A stretch of DNA of 64,000 nt from JAPLUA01 sp964625855. Its GTDB lineage: Bacteria; Verrucomicrobiota; Verrucomicrobiia; Limisphaerales; UBA8199. Below the pieces are notes generated by a model that was not told where the DNA came from, searched no databases, and saw only the letters and a list, made by a program, of their open reading frames with translations. Made by a program: the position numbers and the translations under genes. Each line of letters starts with the position of its first letter. The first letter of the stretch is position 1. Shown piece by piece: positions 26,070 to 35,384 of the stretch. The stretch covers positions 25,895 through 89,894 of the forward strand of contig CAZVFC010000038.1 of the NCBI GenBank assembly GCA_964625855.1. The letters are read 5' to 3'.

Positions 26070-29000
26070 TCATAGCGGCAGGATGGAGGCCCGGAGGCGG
26101 TAGAACCGTTGTGTCTCCCCAGCGACTCCGGGCAGGTTGCCAGTGACTACTCCGGCCGGAGGAATCGAGAAGGTCAAGGTGGAGGACCAACTGCCGGAAG
26201 CTAGCGAAACGCAGGTTTCCAGCGCGCAATATAAACTCGCCGCTCCTTCCACCCGGAACTGGCTGGCGGAGGTGATGCGCAACGCCGGGGGTGCCATAAC
26301 TTCCAACCGCGTGCGCTGGGGGTCTTTGAACACGGTCAGGTTGGTCACCACCACCAGGCTGTCTGCCTCCACCTGGGTCACGCCGCTTTGGAGCATGGCG
26401 CTGTCGCTCAGGCGGGTCATCCGCCAAAGTAACCTGGTGCCCGGGGCCGGCTTGAACTGCTGTGGCTTGCGCACGCTCACGTCGAAGGTGGCGCTGCTGC
26501 CAGGATAGTTGTCCACGCTGACACTGCTCAGGCCGGTCAGGAAGACGGTGCAAGCCCAGAGATTCGTGGTATCGCTGAGGGTTGATTGGTCCCAATCATA
26601 ATATCCGCTCCACGTGCCCCAGAGGTCACCGTCGAGCGGATCGCCATTACCCAGGTTGGGCTGGCGTCCGGTAAGCGCGATGTTCTGGTCGTCATTGAAG
26701 CACGCGGGGAAACTCTGGTTGCTGCGGTAACGAACGAGGCTGGTGCGCGATGGCCGGTCGGTGAGGACAGGCGACACCCACTGGCCGATATCCGGATAGG
26801 GGTTGTTCCGATCTTCGGTGCTCCAGTCGGACGGACTGTGGTCCCGCTGATCCCAGAACAGATGCACTCCCCACGCGGTGGCGTTGAGGTCGTTGTAGCA
26901 GGCGATGACGGTATCGGCGCTCCATGCGGGGGTTTGGGGGTCGCTGTAGAACTCGGAACGACCCCGGTAGAAACGCATGAACGGCACGTCGCGTTGCGTG
27001 GTCGAGAGACGCGTGGCAAAGTCCCAGTAGTCGTTCATGCGCAAAACGCCGCCCGCAGGTGACGGCTCGATTGACCGGAGATTTTGCGCGGACGTGCCGA
27101 TCAGTCGCGCAGCCTGTCCGGTATTCTCGGCGAACCCGACGGGCGGCACGTAGCAGGTAGCCGCGGCAATGCGCTCGGGGAACCGCCGCGCGAGCATCGA
27201 GGAGCCCGCACCGCCCATGCTGCTGCCCATGAGCGACACGCGGGTGGTGTCAATGCGATAGGGCGAGCGCTGTTCGAGCCAGTCCTGAATCCACATCACG
27301 CGCCGCTGCGTGTAGGGCACAACCGGTTGTGCGGCGGCGGTCAGGTTTACCACCGCATATGGATTCATGGTGGGCGACCAGCCGAGCCAGAAACTGGGAA
27401 GCGTGGCGTCCACCGCGCCGGTCGCATTGACCATGAACACGCGGTCGTCATGCGCGATCACGACGCCTTCGTTGAGCACATTGCCGCAGTTGGCCGTGAC
27501 ACCGGACTCCGGCGCCCAGATGCTCCACTGGCCCGAAGAGCCGCCGCCGTGGAAGCAGAGCACCGCCGGATAACTGCCGCTGACGGGCAGTCCGCCTTTC
27601 GGCTCATATACCGCGAAGACATGCGGCGCGCCGTTTTTCGCGGCATTCGCCATGATTGGAAAATCCGGCCGCGCTTCGTTGGCATCATCCCGGCCATCGG
27701 CCCACAGGGCATACACGGTAAAGGCATAACCTCTCGACGTGGCGCCGGTATGCTGCGCGTGGCAGCGCACCGGGTCGCCGGCCGGGTCGTAGCCGTAGCT
27801 GATGGGTGTGGCTGTGAGATTGAGCGGCGTGACCACGGTGCCGCTGTTCTTCACCATGGCGAAATATTCGCTGCCCGCGCCATGGGGCGTGAAGACGAAC
27901 AAACCCTCATTGGCCGCAAGCTGGTAGTTGCCGCCCTGACCGTCGGGCACGCGCCAGGTAAGGCTGCTGTCGGCAATCTTGAGCCGCTCGCCCTCCCATT
28001 CCGGCTTGAACAGGCGACCCACGAGAGTCGCCTGCGCGATATTCGTGACCGGCGTGGCGGAACGATACACATCATACGTGAGCGGCAGGTTGCTGGAGAC
28101 TTGCCAGACAACAAAGACTTGTCCGGCAGCCGCCCATGCACGCACGTTCTTCGGCGCATCCGGATCCGGAGCGAGGACGTTGATGGAGAACGTCTGTGTG
28201 GCGTTGGGCGTCACACCATTGGACGCGGTCATGGTGATGGGGCCAAAAGTCCCGGCGCTGACGGGCGTTCCGGTCAGCGTGTTGCCCGCCAACGCCAGCC
28301 ACCCCGGGAGCCCCGTGGCGGTCAATGTCGCCGCGGGAGTGCCGGTCGCGGCGATAACGTAGCTGTACGGCACACCCACTGTGGCGATGGTGACTGGGGT
28401 GCTCGTGATGGTCGGTGGCGTGTTCGACGTAATCCCCACCGACACGGCGAGCCGTCGCCGCACCGGGTCTTTGGTGAATTGCAGTCCGGTCACGACCACC
28501 ACGTCATCCGTGGCGGCGACGCCCGTGCCCGATTGCACGAGGCTGTTGTCGGAAACGTTGCGCCATTCCCAACTGAATGACGCACCCGTGGCCGGCTTGA
28601 AATGCTGCGGCTTGCGCACGCTGACGTCGGCGGTCGCATTGGTGCCGGGGTAATTGTCCACGGAGCTGGCGGACTGGCCGACGAGGAACATCGTGCAGGC
28701 CCATTGGTTGGAGGTGTCAGTGATCGTGGTGGTGTCCCAGTCGTAGTAACCGCTCCACGTTCCCCATGGCGCACCATTGGTGTGCGATCCATTGCCGATG
28801 TCCGGCTGCCGGCCCGGGAGCGTCCCGTTCTGGTCGTCATTGAAAATGCCGGGGTAGCTCTGGTTTGAGCGGAACTTCGCCTGGTAGGCTGCGTCGCCGC
28901 GTTCGGTGCGCACCGGCGCGACCCACTGGCCGATGTCGTTTCCGGGAATTTTGGGATCATCCGTGGCCCAGAACCAGGAACTGTGCTCGCGTTCATCCCA

Positions 29001-30377
29001 ATACAGATGCACGCCCACGCCGAGATCGTTGAGCGCGCGATATTGACCGGGGATATCATCGTCGTCCCAACCCCACTTGGTCATCGTGTCATCCACTTCA
29101 TTTCGTCCGCGGTAGAAACGGGTGAACGCTCGGTCGCGCAGCGGGGAGAGCGAGGCCGTGGGACTGCAAAAATCAACGACATGCAGCACCACACCGTTCC
29201 GGCCGGTTTCCGTGGTTGGAAGATTCTGTTCCGGGGTGCCAAACCATTTGTTTGCCGCGCCGTTGTTCGGGTGGCCCATCACCGGCACGAAAGCGCTGCC
29301 CGCGGAAAAACGCTCCGGCTTGTAACGACACAGCAGGTGCGTGCCGAAGCCCCCCATCGAATTGCCCATCACCGACACACGTTTCGTGTCGATGCGTCCC
29401 GCGTAAGCCGAACGGGTCTCGATCCAATCCTGTATCCAGATCAGCCGCAGCGTGGTGTATGGGACCACCACTGCGCTGTCCGGCGGCGCGGGAGGATTGA
29501 TCGCCGGCATTCCCGACCACCAACCGAACCAATACGAGGGCGACTCTTCGGAAACCACGCCGTATGCGGCTTTATACACGCGGTCGTCGTGCGCAATGCA
29601 GATGCCGCCCACGGGCGTCGGGCCGACGTTGGCATACTTCGCGTAGACGGGGCGCCAGTTCCAGTACGTGCCCTGTTCGCCGCCGCCGTGAAGTTGTAGC
29701 GTTGCCGGAAACGGCGTCGCCGGGAGACCTTCGTTCGTCGCCGGCTCGTAGATGGCAAACATATGCGGCGCGCCGTTCTTGGCCGTGTTGGCGAGTACGG
29801 GGAAATCGGGCCGCGCGTCGTTCACGTCGTCACGTCCGTCCACCCACATCGAATACACCGTGTAAGGATACGACCCGCTGCCGCTCACAGAAAGTGTCCC
29901 CTGCAACTGCACATGGCACTGCACGGGGTCGTTCGTCGGATCGTAGCCCTGCGCCACCGCGTTCGTCGTAGTGGCACCCGCCGGCACGCTTGTGGTCCCA
30001 TACGGCACCACCGCGAAGTATTCATTCGTCGCCGCGTGCGGCGTATAAACGAACAGGCCCTCGGTGGCAGTGAGCTGATACGTCGAGCCATTCGGCATCG
30101 GCACACGCCACGTCGCGTTCGAGTTCGCCAGCTTGAGCCGCGCCGCGTTGAACTCCCGGTTCAGCGGCGTCCCGCACAAGGTCGCCTGGGCCGTGGAAGC
30201 AAATGCGCTTGCCGAGCGATACACCGAATACGCATAATTGGGCGAAGCCCCCGCGTCCCACACCACCCACGTCTGCCCCTTCGCGTGCCAGGCGCGGACG
30301 TTGGTCTGCGCGTGCGCGGACGAAACCAAGGCGGTCAGCCCCAAAATCAGCAACGAGCACCAATCGAAGTGTTTCAT
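26070..30377 (-). CDS. Giant secreted protein with two repeated hydrolase units around an Ig-like linker
   Basis: The 1435-residue protein has a signal peptide (MKHFDWCSLLILGLTALVSSAHA) and two long homologous halves (about 25-640 and 735-1350). Each starts NVRAWHAKGQTWVVW or NVRAWAAAGQVFVVW and contains an esterase-like core (MGNSMGGFGTHLL and MGSSMGGAGSSML elbows; HGGGEQG and HGGGSSG loops). Between them lies a putative-Ig (He_PIG) domain (about 650-730; VTIATVGVPYSYVI...LTGTPVSAG). The C-terminus resembles verrucomicrobial export or anchor tails. The halves have diverged in sequence but not in layout. The start at 30377 overlaps the upstream stop by four bases; upstream codons of the open frame are ignored. 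Confidence 0.8.
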   Translation of the reverse strand: MKHFDWCSLLILGLTALVSSAHAQTNVRAWHAKGQTWVVWDAGASPNYAYSVYRSASAFASTAQATLCGTPLNREFNAARLKLANSNATWRVPMPNGSTYQLTATEGLFVYTPHAATNEYFAVVPYGTTSVPAGATTTNAVAQGYDPTNDPVQCHVQLQGTLSVSGSGSYPYTVYSMWVDGRDDVNDARPDFPVLANTAKNGAPHMFAIYEPATNEGLPATPFPATLQLHGGGEQGTYWNWRPVYAKYANVGPTPVGGICIAHDDRVYKAAYGVVSEESPSYWFGWWSGMPAINPPAPPDSAVVVPYTTLRLIWIQDWIETRSAYAGRIDTKRVSVMGNSMGGFGTHLLCRYKPERFSAGSAFVPVMGHPNNGAANKWFGTPEQNLPTTETGRNGVVLHVVDFCSPTASLSPLRDRAFTRFYRGRNEVDDTMTKWGWDDDDIPGQYRALNDLGVGVHLYWDEREHSSWFWATDDPKIPGNDIGQWVAPVRTERGDAAYQAKFRSNQSYPGIFNDDQNGTLPGRQPDIGNGSHTNGAPWGTWSGYYDWDTTTITDTSNQWACTMFLVGQSASSVDNYPGTNATADVSVRKPQHFKPATGASFSWEWRNVSDNSLVQSGTGVAATDDVVVVTGLQFTKDPVRRRLAVSVGITSNTPPTITSTPVTIATVGVPYSYVIAATGTPAATLTATGLPGWLALAGNTLTGTPVSAGTFGPITMTASNGVTPNATQTFSINVLAPDPDAPKNVRAWAAAGQVFVVWQVSSNLPLTYDVYRSATPVTNIAQATLVGRLFKPEWEGERLKIADSSLTWRVPDGQGGNYQLAANEGLFVFTPHGAGSEYFAMVKNSGTVVTPLNLTATPISYGYDPAGDPVRCHAQHTGATSRGYAFTVYALWADGRDDANEARPDFPIMANAAKNGAPHVFAVYEPKGGLPVSGSYPAVLCFHGGGSSGQWSIWAPESGVTANCGNVLNEGVVIAHDDRVFMVNATGAVDATLPSFWLGWSPTMNPYAVVNLTAAAQPVVPYTQRRVMWIQDWLEQRSPYRIDTTRVSLMGSSMGGAGSSMLARRFPERIAAATCYVPPVGFAENTGQAARLIGTSAQNLRSIEPSPAGGVLRMNDYWDFATRLSTTQRDVPFMRFYRGRSEFYSDPQTPAWSADTVIACYNDLNATAWGVHLFWDQRDHSPSDWSTEDRNNPYPDIGQWVSPVLTDRPSRTSLVRYRSNQSFPACFNDDQNIALTGRQPNLGNGDPLDGDLWGTWSGYYDWDQSTLSDTTNLWACTVFLTGLSSVSVDNYPGSSATFDVSVRKPQQFKPAPGTRLLWRMTRLSDSAMLQSGVTQVEADSLVVVTNLTVFKDPQRTRLEVMAPPALRITSASQFRVEGAASLYCALETCVSLASGSWSSTLTFSIPPAGVVTGNLPGVAGETQRFYRLRASILPL

Positions 30378-33300
30378 GGGGTGCGGAAATTTTTGCTGTT
30401 GATCCCGTTGTTGCCGAACACCATCGCCTTCGGCGCGGCTCGCGTGTAAGCTGGCCATTCCGGCAGGCTTTGGCCTGTCGGCCGCCCGGTTCGCATAAAC
30501 GCGGTCCAATAATCCATCATCGCCTCGCTGATCCGGCGCCCTTCGGACGAGTCCTCGACGGGCCGTGTGTCGTCCTCGCCGCCTCCGCCGCCGAATCCGG
30601 CGCTGCCACGGGCGCCACGCCGTGACTGCATGGCCCGGGCAGCGACTTGCTGGTTGCGAAAGCCGTATTGGCTGGCAGTGGACTGGCCAATGGTGCCGAA
30701 GGCGTAGGCGACGGATTCACCATGCATGGCCGCGTGGCGATTGGAGCGGGCTTCCGGCGGGACGAAGGTGAGTTGGAAGAGATACACCGGCTGACCGGCG
30801 CGGGCCATGTGCGCGGCGTTTTCCAACTGGAAGCCGAAGGCACCACCGGTCGCGATGTCGTCGCCAAGCTGCCGGGCGCCCGATTCACCATTGCCGGCCC
30901 CCATGAGCACGGGAATGCGGGCTTGTTTGCCCTCGGCAAAGGTGTCCGCAGGGACACGGGTGACGAGGCGGCCATCCACGATCGGTTTCACCGGCAGGTC
31001 GAGCTGGCGGAAAAGCGCGGTGCTGATGGCGATGTCATCGCTGCGCACGCTGCGGAGAGCGACGGCCTGGGTGCTCGCGTCGAGGCTGAAGTGGCCGGCG
31101 AGCCGCACACCAGCGGCTTCTGCCTGGGCGAGGGTCTGGATATTGCGGATGCCCCCGCTGCTGTGGATGATGGCCTTATGAAACAGACCTTGCGCTTCCG
31201 GAATGCCCATCAGGAACAGGCAGCTCGTGCCGCCGGCGGACGAGCCCGAGATGGTTACGTTGCCGGGATCGCCGCCAAATGCCCCGATGTTGCGTTGGAC
31301 CCAACGCAACGCCTCCATCATGTCGAGCAAACAGTAGTTGCCGAGAGGATCGCCGGGCGCAGCTTCGGCAGTGAGCGTCGGATGGGCGAACAAGCCCAGC
31401 GGGCCGAGGCGATAGTTGATGGTGACCACCACCACGCCACGACGCGCGAGTTCAGTGCCGTCGTAGCGGGGCTGTGCCCCGGAACCTTGAATGAACGCGC
31501 CGCCGTGAATCCAGAACAGCACGGGCAGGCTTGCGTTTGCTTCCGCATTCGCCGGAGTCCACACATTTAAGAACAAGCAGTCCTCGCTTTGCTCACTGCG
31601 AGGGAAAAAGGTCTCACCCTGAAGCGCGGGGGTGCCGAACACCACCGCCTCACGCACGCCCTTCCAAGGCTGCGGCGGCTGCGGGGCTTTCCAGCGTAGA
31701 TCACCGATGGGTGGCGCGGCGTAGGGGATGCCGCGAAAAACGCGCACGTCACCCTTTTGTTCGCCGACCAGCTGGCCGCTGGCGATGCGGACGGGACTGG
31801 TCCGGGTGGCGGAGGTGGAAGACGGCGCGGCGGGTGAGTTGGCAGGCTTGTCCCCGCCGCCAGGTGTGGGCTGCAGTGCGGGCGGGGGGCCGCCACGGCT
31901 GCCGCCAGAGCCGCCACGCCCGAACTGGCTGCGCAGATTACTGAAGCCCTCGAACTCCGTTCTGCTGAGCGAGCCGTTGCGATCGGTGTCAAGCCGGTCG
32001 AAGAGACGATCGGCGATCTCAGGCCGGCTGGCAAAGGCCGGGGAGTTTCCGATTTGCTGCTTGAATCGCTCGCGCGTGATCTCGCCGGTGTCGCCGGCGA
32101 GGGTTTCAAAAGTCGTGCTGCCGAGGCCCGCGCCGCCGCCCCTGCCGGGCCTTGCGGCGCCTTGGCGCGCGGTGCCTGGGGGAGTGCCGCCGCCCATGCC
32201 GCCGCGCTGTTGGCGTAGGCGCTCGATCATCGCTACGCGTGGATCGGCCGGTTGGGTCTTCGGGGTTCCAGTGCTGATGGAAGGCGGGGTATTTGTGGAG
32301 GCGGAAGCGGTGACTTTGGGTGATTCCACGGTTTTCACATCAGTCCGGGCAAATTGTTTCGTGAAAAAGGCAATGATCGTCTCGCGGGCCTTCAATTCCT
32401 CGGCCTCTTCCTCCTTTGATTTCTCCCCCCGGAGCGCCCGTGCCGCGCTGACCGTGCGTGCCCAGTAGAAGCCGTGCGGGCTTTTCTCCCCCGTGTAAAC
32501 CGTCACGTCTTTCCCGGCGGCTTTCATGCGGTTGATCATCGGCTCGATCAGCACATGTGGCGCTTGATCGTCGCCCCGGCTGGTGATGAAGAGCGACGGG
32601 ACAACGATCTTGTCGGCGTTCGCCTCGATGGAATGCTGGGCGATGAACTCTTTCGCCTGCTGCTCCGACATGCCGCGCCCAAGCTTGAGGCCCTGGAACA
32701 AGTGCCGGCCATTCTTAACGAGATCATCGCGTGCCTTGGCTGGCACGAGGGAGAGCGGCGGCTGATTCGGGTCGCCGGTCATGTAAACCACCGGGTCAGT
32801 CATCCACGGCGAGCCGGCCGCCACGCAAAGAAATTCCTGGCCCATCTTTTCCGCCGCGACCAGGGCCAGATGCCCCCCGTGGCTGCCGCCCACCACGCCG
32901 ACGCGGGCCGGATCAATCTTCGGCAGCGTCTTGGCGAAGCGGATACCGGCAACGACATCGTCCTGCTCCATGCCGAACAGTGCCCCGTTGCCCGCACGAT
33001 AGCTGATGGCCAGGATGGCCCACGGCTGTTCGTTGAAGGCCGCCACCGTCGGTGAAAGCTGGTTGGGCGCGGCCATCGTGCGAATGTAGCCGAGATCCCG
33101 ATTGCCCTGGCCGCCATGAATTGTCACCAGCACCGGGAAAGGCCCGTCGCCCTTGGGCATCGAGAGCACGCACGGGATTTTGCGTCCATCGCTGGAGGCG
33201 TATTCCAGCTCGGTGACTTCGCGGTTGCCGATGGTTTCGGTCTTGCCCGAAGGCGTCATCGCCCCCGGCTTTGTTTGCATCTGACGGAGTTTCTCGCGGA

Positions 33301-33457
33301 CGGACTGCCGTTCCTCGTCGTCAATTTTGCCGTCGCCGTTCTTGTCGAATTTCTTGAGCAGCGGATTGTTGGCAACGTTGCCTGATTTCTGCGACACCTG
33401 CGCGGGCGTGGCTAAGGCGAGCGCGAGGGAGACGAGGAAGTTAACAATTGTCTTCAT
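30374..33457 (-). CDS. Secreted EF-hand prolyl oligopeptidase-like/carboxylesterase B fusion
   Basis: The 1027-residue protein has a signal peptide and an EF-hand FDKNGDGKIDDEE. A prolyl oligopeptidase-like hydrolase (about 60-360, VGGSHGGH) follows, nearly identical to the one in the gene at 20977. A Gly-rich EF-hand linker (DRLDTDRNGSLSRTEFE, about 485-501) leads to a type B carboxylesterase (about 535-1020). That last domain has FRGIPYA near its start, ISGSSAGGTS as nucleophile elbow and SEDCLFLNVW. The second module differs from that of the paralogue, so one EF-hand/hydrolase cassette was joined to two different partners. The ATG at 33457 begins a clean signal peptide; the open frame runs nine codons further. 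Confidence 0.85.
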   Translation of the reverse strand: MKTIVNFLVSLALALATPAQVSQKSGNVANNPLLKKFDKNGDGKIDDEERQSVREKLRQMQTKPGAMTPSGKTETIGNREVTELEYASSDGRKIPCVLSMPKGDGPFPVLVTIHGGQGNRDLGYIRTMAAPNQLSPTVAAFNEQPWAILAISYRAGNGALFGMEQDDVVAGIRFAKTLPKIDPARVGVVGGSHGGHLALVAAEKMGQEFLCVAAGSPWMTDPVVYMTGDPNQPPLSLVPAKARDDLVKNGRHLFQGLKLGRGMSEQQAKEFIAQHSIEANADKIVVPSLFITSRGDDQAPHVLIEPMINRMKAAGKDVTVYTGEKSPHGFYWARTVSAARALRGEKSKEEEAEELKARETIIAFFTKQFARTDVKTVESPKVTASASTNTPPSISTGTPKTQPADPRVAMIERLRQQRGGMGGGTPPGTARQGAARPGRGGGAGLGSTTFETLAGDTGEITRERFKQQIGNSPAFASRPEIADRLFDRLDTDRNGSLSRTEFEGFSNLRSQFGRGGSGGSRGGPPPALQPTPGGGDKPANSPAAPSSTSATRTSPVRIASGQLVGEQKGDVRVFRGIPYAAPPIGDLRWKAPQPPQPWKGVREAVVFGTPALQGETFFPRSEQSEDCLFLNVWTPANAEANASLPVLFWIHGGAFIQGSGAQPRYDGTELARRGVVVVTINYRLGPLGLFAHPTLTAEAAPGDPLGNYCLLDMMEALRWVQRNIGAFGGDPGNVTISGSSAGGTSCLFLMGIPEAQGLFHKAIIHSSGGIRNIQTLAQAEAAGVRLAGHFSLDASTQAVALRSVRSDDIAISTALFRQLDLPVKPIVDGRLVTRVPADTFAEGKQARIPVLMGAGNGESGARQLGDDIATGGAFGFQLENAAHMARAGQPVYLFQLTFVPPEARSNRHAAMHGESVAYAFGTIGQSTASQYGFRNQQVAARAMQSRRGARGSAGFGGGGGEDDTRPVEDSSEGRRISEAMMDYWTAFMRTGRPTGQSLPEWPAYTRAAPKAMVFGNNGINSKNFRTP
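32400..33350 (-). repeat. Direct repeat copy 2 (about 0.95 kb)
   Basis: This is the second copy of the segment at 22020-22970, offset by about 10.4 kb. Homologous recombination between the copies would delete the intervening giant esterase and peptidase/amidohydrolase genes. Confidence 0.8.
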
Positions 33458-33480
33458 GAATGGGGGTGTCGGTTGAAAAC

Positions 33481-34590
33481 TCATGGCGGCAAAACCGTGC
33501 GCCCGCTGCCCGACCGCACGCGAACCAGCTTCAGGAATTCCGCGATAACCTGGCCGCGCTCGCCCCGGCGCGTCGCGCGGGCGTAGGCCATGCCGTCGGC
33601 GTCGAGGTGGCCTTCGAGCGTGTAGCTGGCATCGTTCTGCAAACCAGACTCAATGAGCGCGAACGTGACCGTGGCGACCGTGCGGGCTTGATAGGCCCGC
33701 TGCAATTCGATCCTCTGCACGACGTGCGTGCGAGAGTCCACTTCCAGCAGCACGGCACTGTATTTCCTGTTGGCCGTGCCCGGCTTCGGCTGGGCATGGA
33801 TGAGGTACCGGTCCGCGGACACGGATTCCCGCCGCAACTCAAAGCCAGCCAGGATTTCCCGCAGCAGGGTTTCCATTTGCACGCTGCGCAAGTCGCAGGC
33901 GGTCTGGAGCTGCTCCGGCACCTCGTCCACGGCGAGCCGCGCGCCTACCTTCGGCGACAACGCGAACCACACACCGCCTGCCTCGTCGCGGCCCCACGCC
34001 ACGGTCTTGCCGTCCGTTTGCATTTCATTCCAAAACCGGTTGCCGCGCGTCCACAGCCGCGATTGCTGGCGCGGCGGTGAATCGCCATCGCGCTCGCCTC
34101 GCACTTCCACTCGGTAACAGCGGTCGAGCAGCGTGGAATGGGCCTTCAACGCCTGTTGCAGAACCGTGGCGGCATTTGCCCCAGCTTGCGGAAGCAACAA
34201 CAAGAGGACGGCAACCAGCACCACGACAAAACCCAGCACAGCCACCCACCGCAGCGTTAAGGGCCAATGCCAGACATGCACCGGCCCGCCCCGCCCCTCA
34301 CGCGTTAACGCTTGCCTGACGCGCCGCACAAACTGTTCATCCTCCGCTGAGGGCCGCACCTGCGCCGCCACCGCCTCGACGAATGCCTCCGCCGAAGGCT
34401 CCGCCTCCTGTCGCAGCAACGCGTCGAGTTCGAGTTGCGCCCTCAGTTCCCCGACTCGCGCCGTGTCTTCGCGCAACGCCCCCGCCACGAGCGCATCATC
34501 GCCCGGCTCCGACTCGCTCTCGACCAACCGCGCCAGCGCCACGCGCCATTCCTCGGCGGGGGCGGATGGGTTGAAGTTCGCGTCGTTCAT
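33481..34590 (-). CDS. Membrane regulator of the ECF sigma factor (RseB/MucB-like outer domain)
   Basis: The 369-residue protein has a cytosolic acidic-helical part (1-100) and one membrane helix (about 113-137, VAVLGFVVVLVAVLLLLLPQ). The outer domain of about 230 residues has many strands (RLWTRGNRFWNEM, GVWFALSPKVGARL, SRTHVVQRIELQ), a layout like LolA/RseB lipoprotein-sensing folds. The ATG at 34590 overlaps the sigma gene's stop by four bases, the standard arrangement of sigma/anti-sigma pairs. It probably holds the sigma factor at the membrane until an outside signal arrives. The anti-sigma role is inferred from position. Confidence 0.7.
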   Translation of the reverse strand: MNDANFNPSAPAEEWRVALARLVESESEPGDDALVAGALREDTARVGELRAQLELDALLRQEAEPSAEAFVEAVAAQVRPSAEDEQFVRRVRQALTREGRGGPVHVWHWPLTLRWVAVLGFVVVLVAVLLLLLPQAGANAATVLQQALKAHSTLLDRCYRVEVRGERDGDSPPRQQSRLWTRGNRFWNEMQTDGKTVAWGRDEAGGVWFALSPKVGARLAVDEVPEQLQTACDLRSVQMETLLREILAGFELRRESVSADRYLIHAQPKPGTANRKYSAVLLEVDSRTHVVQRIELQRAYQARTVATVTFALIESGLQNDASYTLEGHLDADGMAYARATRRGERGQVIAEFLKLVRVRSGSGRTVLPP

Positions 34591-35138
34591 GATGGTTGGG
34601 CCCCCAATCGCCGCGTGATGCAGGTGTACAGCGCCGCTCGCAGACGGAACAGCGCTTGCCGCACATCGTTGGCCGTCCGCCCTTCCAGGCTGGCAATGAC
34701 GGTCGGGGAAAGGTTCTCGAAATAGCGCTGCTGCACCAAGCGCCGCCCGCGTTCCGGCAGATCGGCAAGGCATGCCTTCAAAGCCGCCGCCCGCGCGTTG
34801 GCGTCGTCGGCGGACGCCGGCTCGCCAGGGTGCGCCGACTCCGCAAGCAGCTCCGCCACCTGCTCGCCGATTACCCGCTGACGGCGCTCCTCACGCCGCA
34901 GTTCCTTGCTTACGAGAAAGCGCGCGATGGTCCGCAACCACGCCCCAAAATTCGTCCCGCGCTCGAAGGTCTGGAGCTTTTGGAACGCCACAACAAACGC
35001 CTCCTGCGCCACGTCGTCCACCACCTCCGCCCGCATGCCGAGAGACCGGATGAACGCCCGCAGCCCCGCCTGCTCGCGCCGCACCTGCTCCATGAACCAC
35101 TCATGGTCAGGCTGTTGCTGTGTAGAAACACCAGACAT
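34587..35138 (-). CDS. ECF sigma factor
   Basis: The 183-residue protein has region 2 (about 20-90: DVAQEAFVVAFQKLQTF, then FGAWLRTIARFLVSKELRR) and region 4 (about 118-175: LPERGRRLVQQRYFENLSPTVIASLEGRTANDVRQALFRLR). It is the first gene of the packed minus-strand run down to about 19.9 kb and is followed at once by its membrane regulator, so it may control the whole secreted-hydrolase run including itself (inference). The gap of 246 bases upstream has room for a promoter. Confidence 0.85.
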   Translation of the reverse strand: MSGVSTQQQPDHEWFMEQVRREQAGLRAFIRSLGMRAEVVDDVAQEAFVVAFQKLQTFERGTNFGAWLRTIARFLVSKELRREERRQRVIGEQVAELLAESAHPGEPASADDANARAAALKACLADLPERGRRLVQQRYFENLSPTVIASLEGRTANDVRQALFRLRAALYTCITRRLGAQPS

Positions 35139-35384
35139 CTCACCAGACTATGCCGGGAAACTGCGCCGCGTTACGCGGGTTTGTGAAAAATCTTAAGCAC
35201 GTCCCAGCGTCACCCTGCGGCATCCCTTGCGGCGGGCCCGTCAGCAAAGAAGGCGAGGCGGATCCCAATTCTCCGCCAGCCACCACCTTGCCCCGCAGAC
35301 TGGTTGCGGAATCGGCCGCAGGCTGCTGGGCTGGGGAATGACTTGGAGCGTGGGAGACGATGACCAGTGGGATAGAAATCCTTC

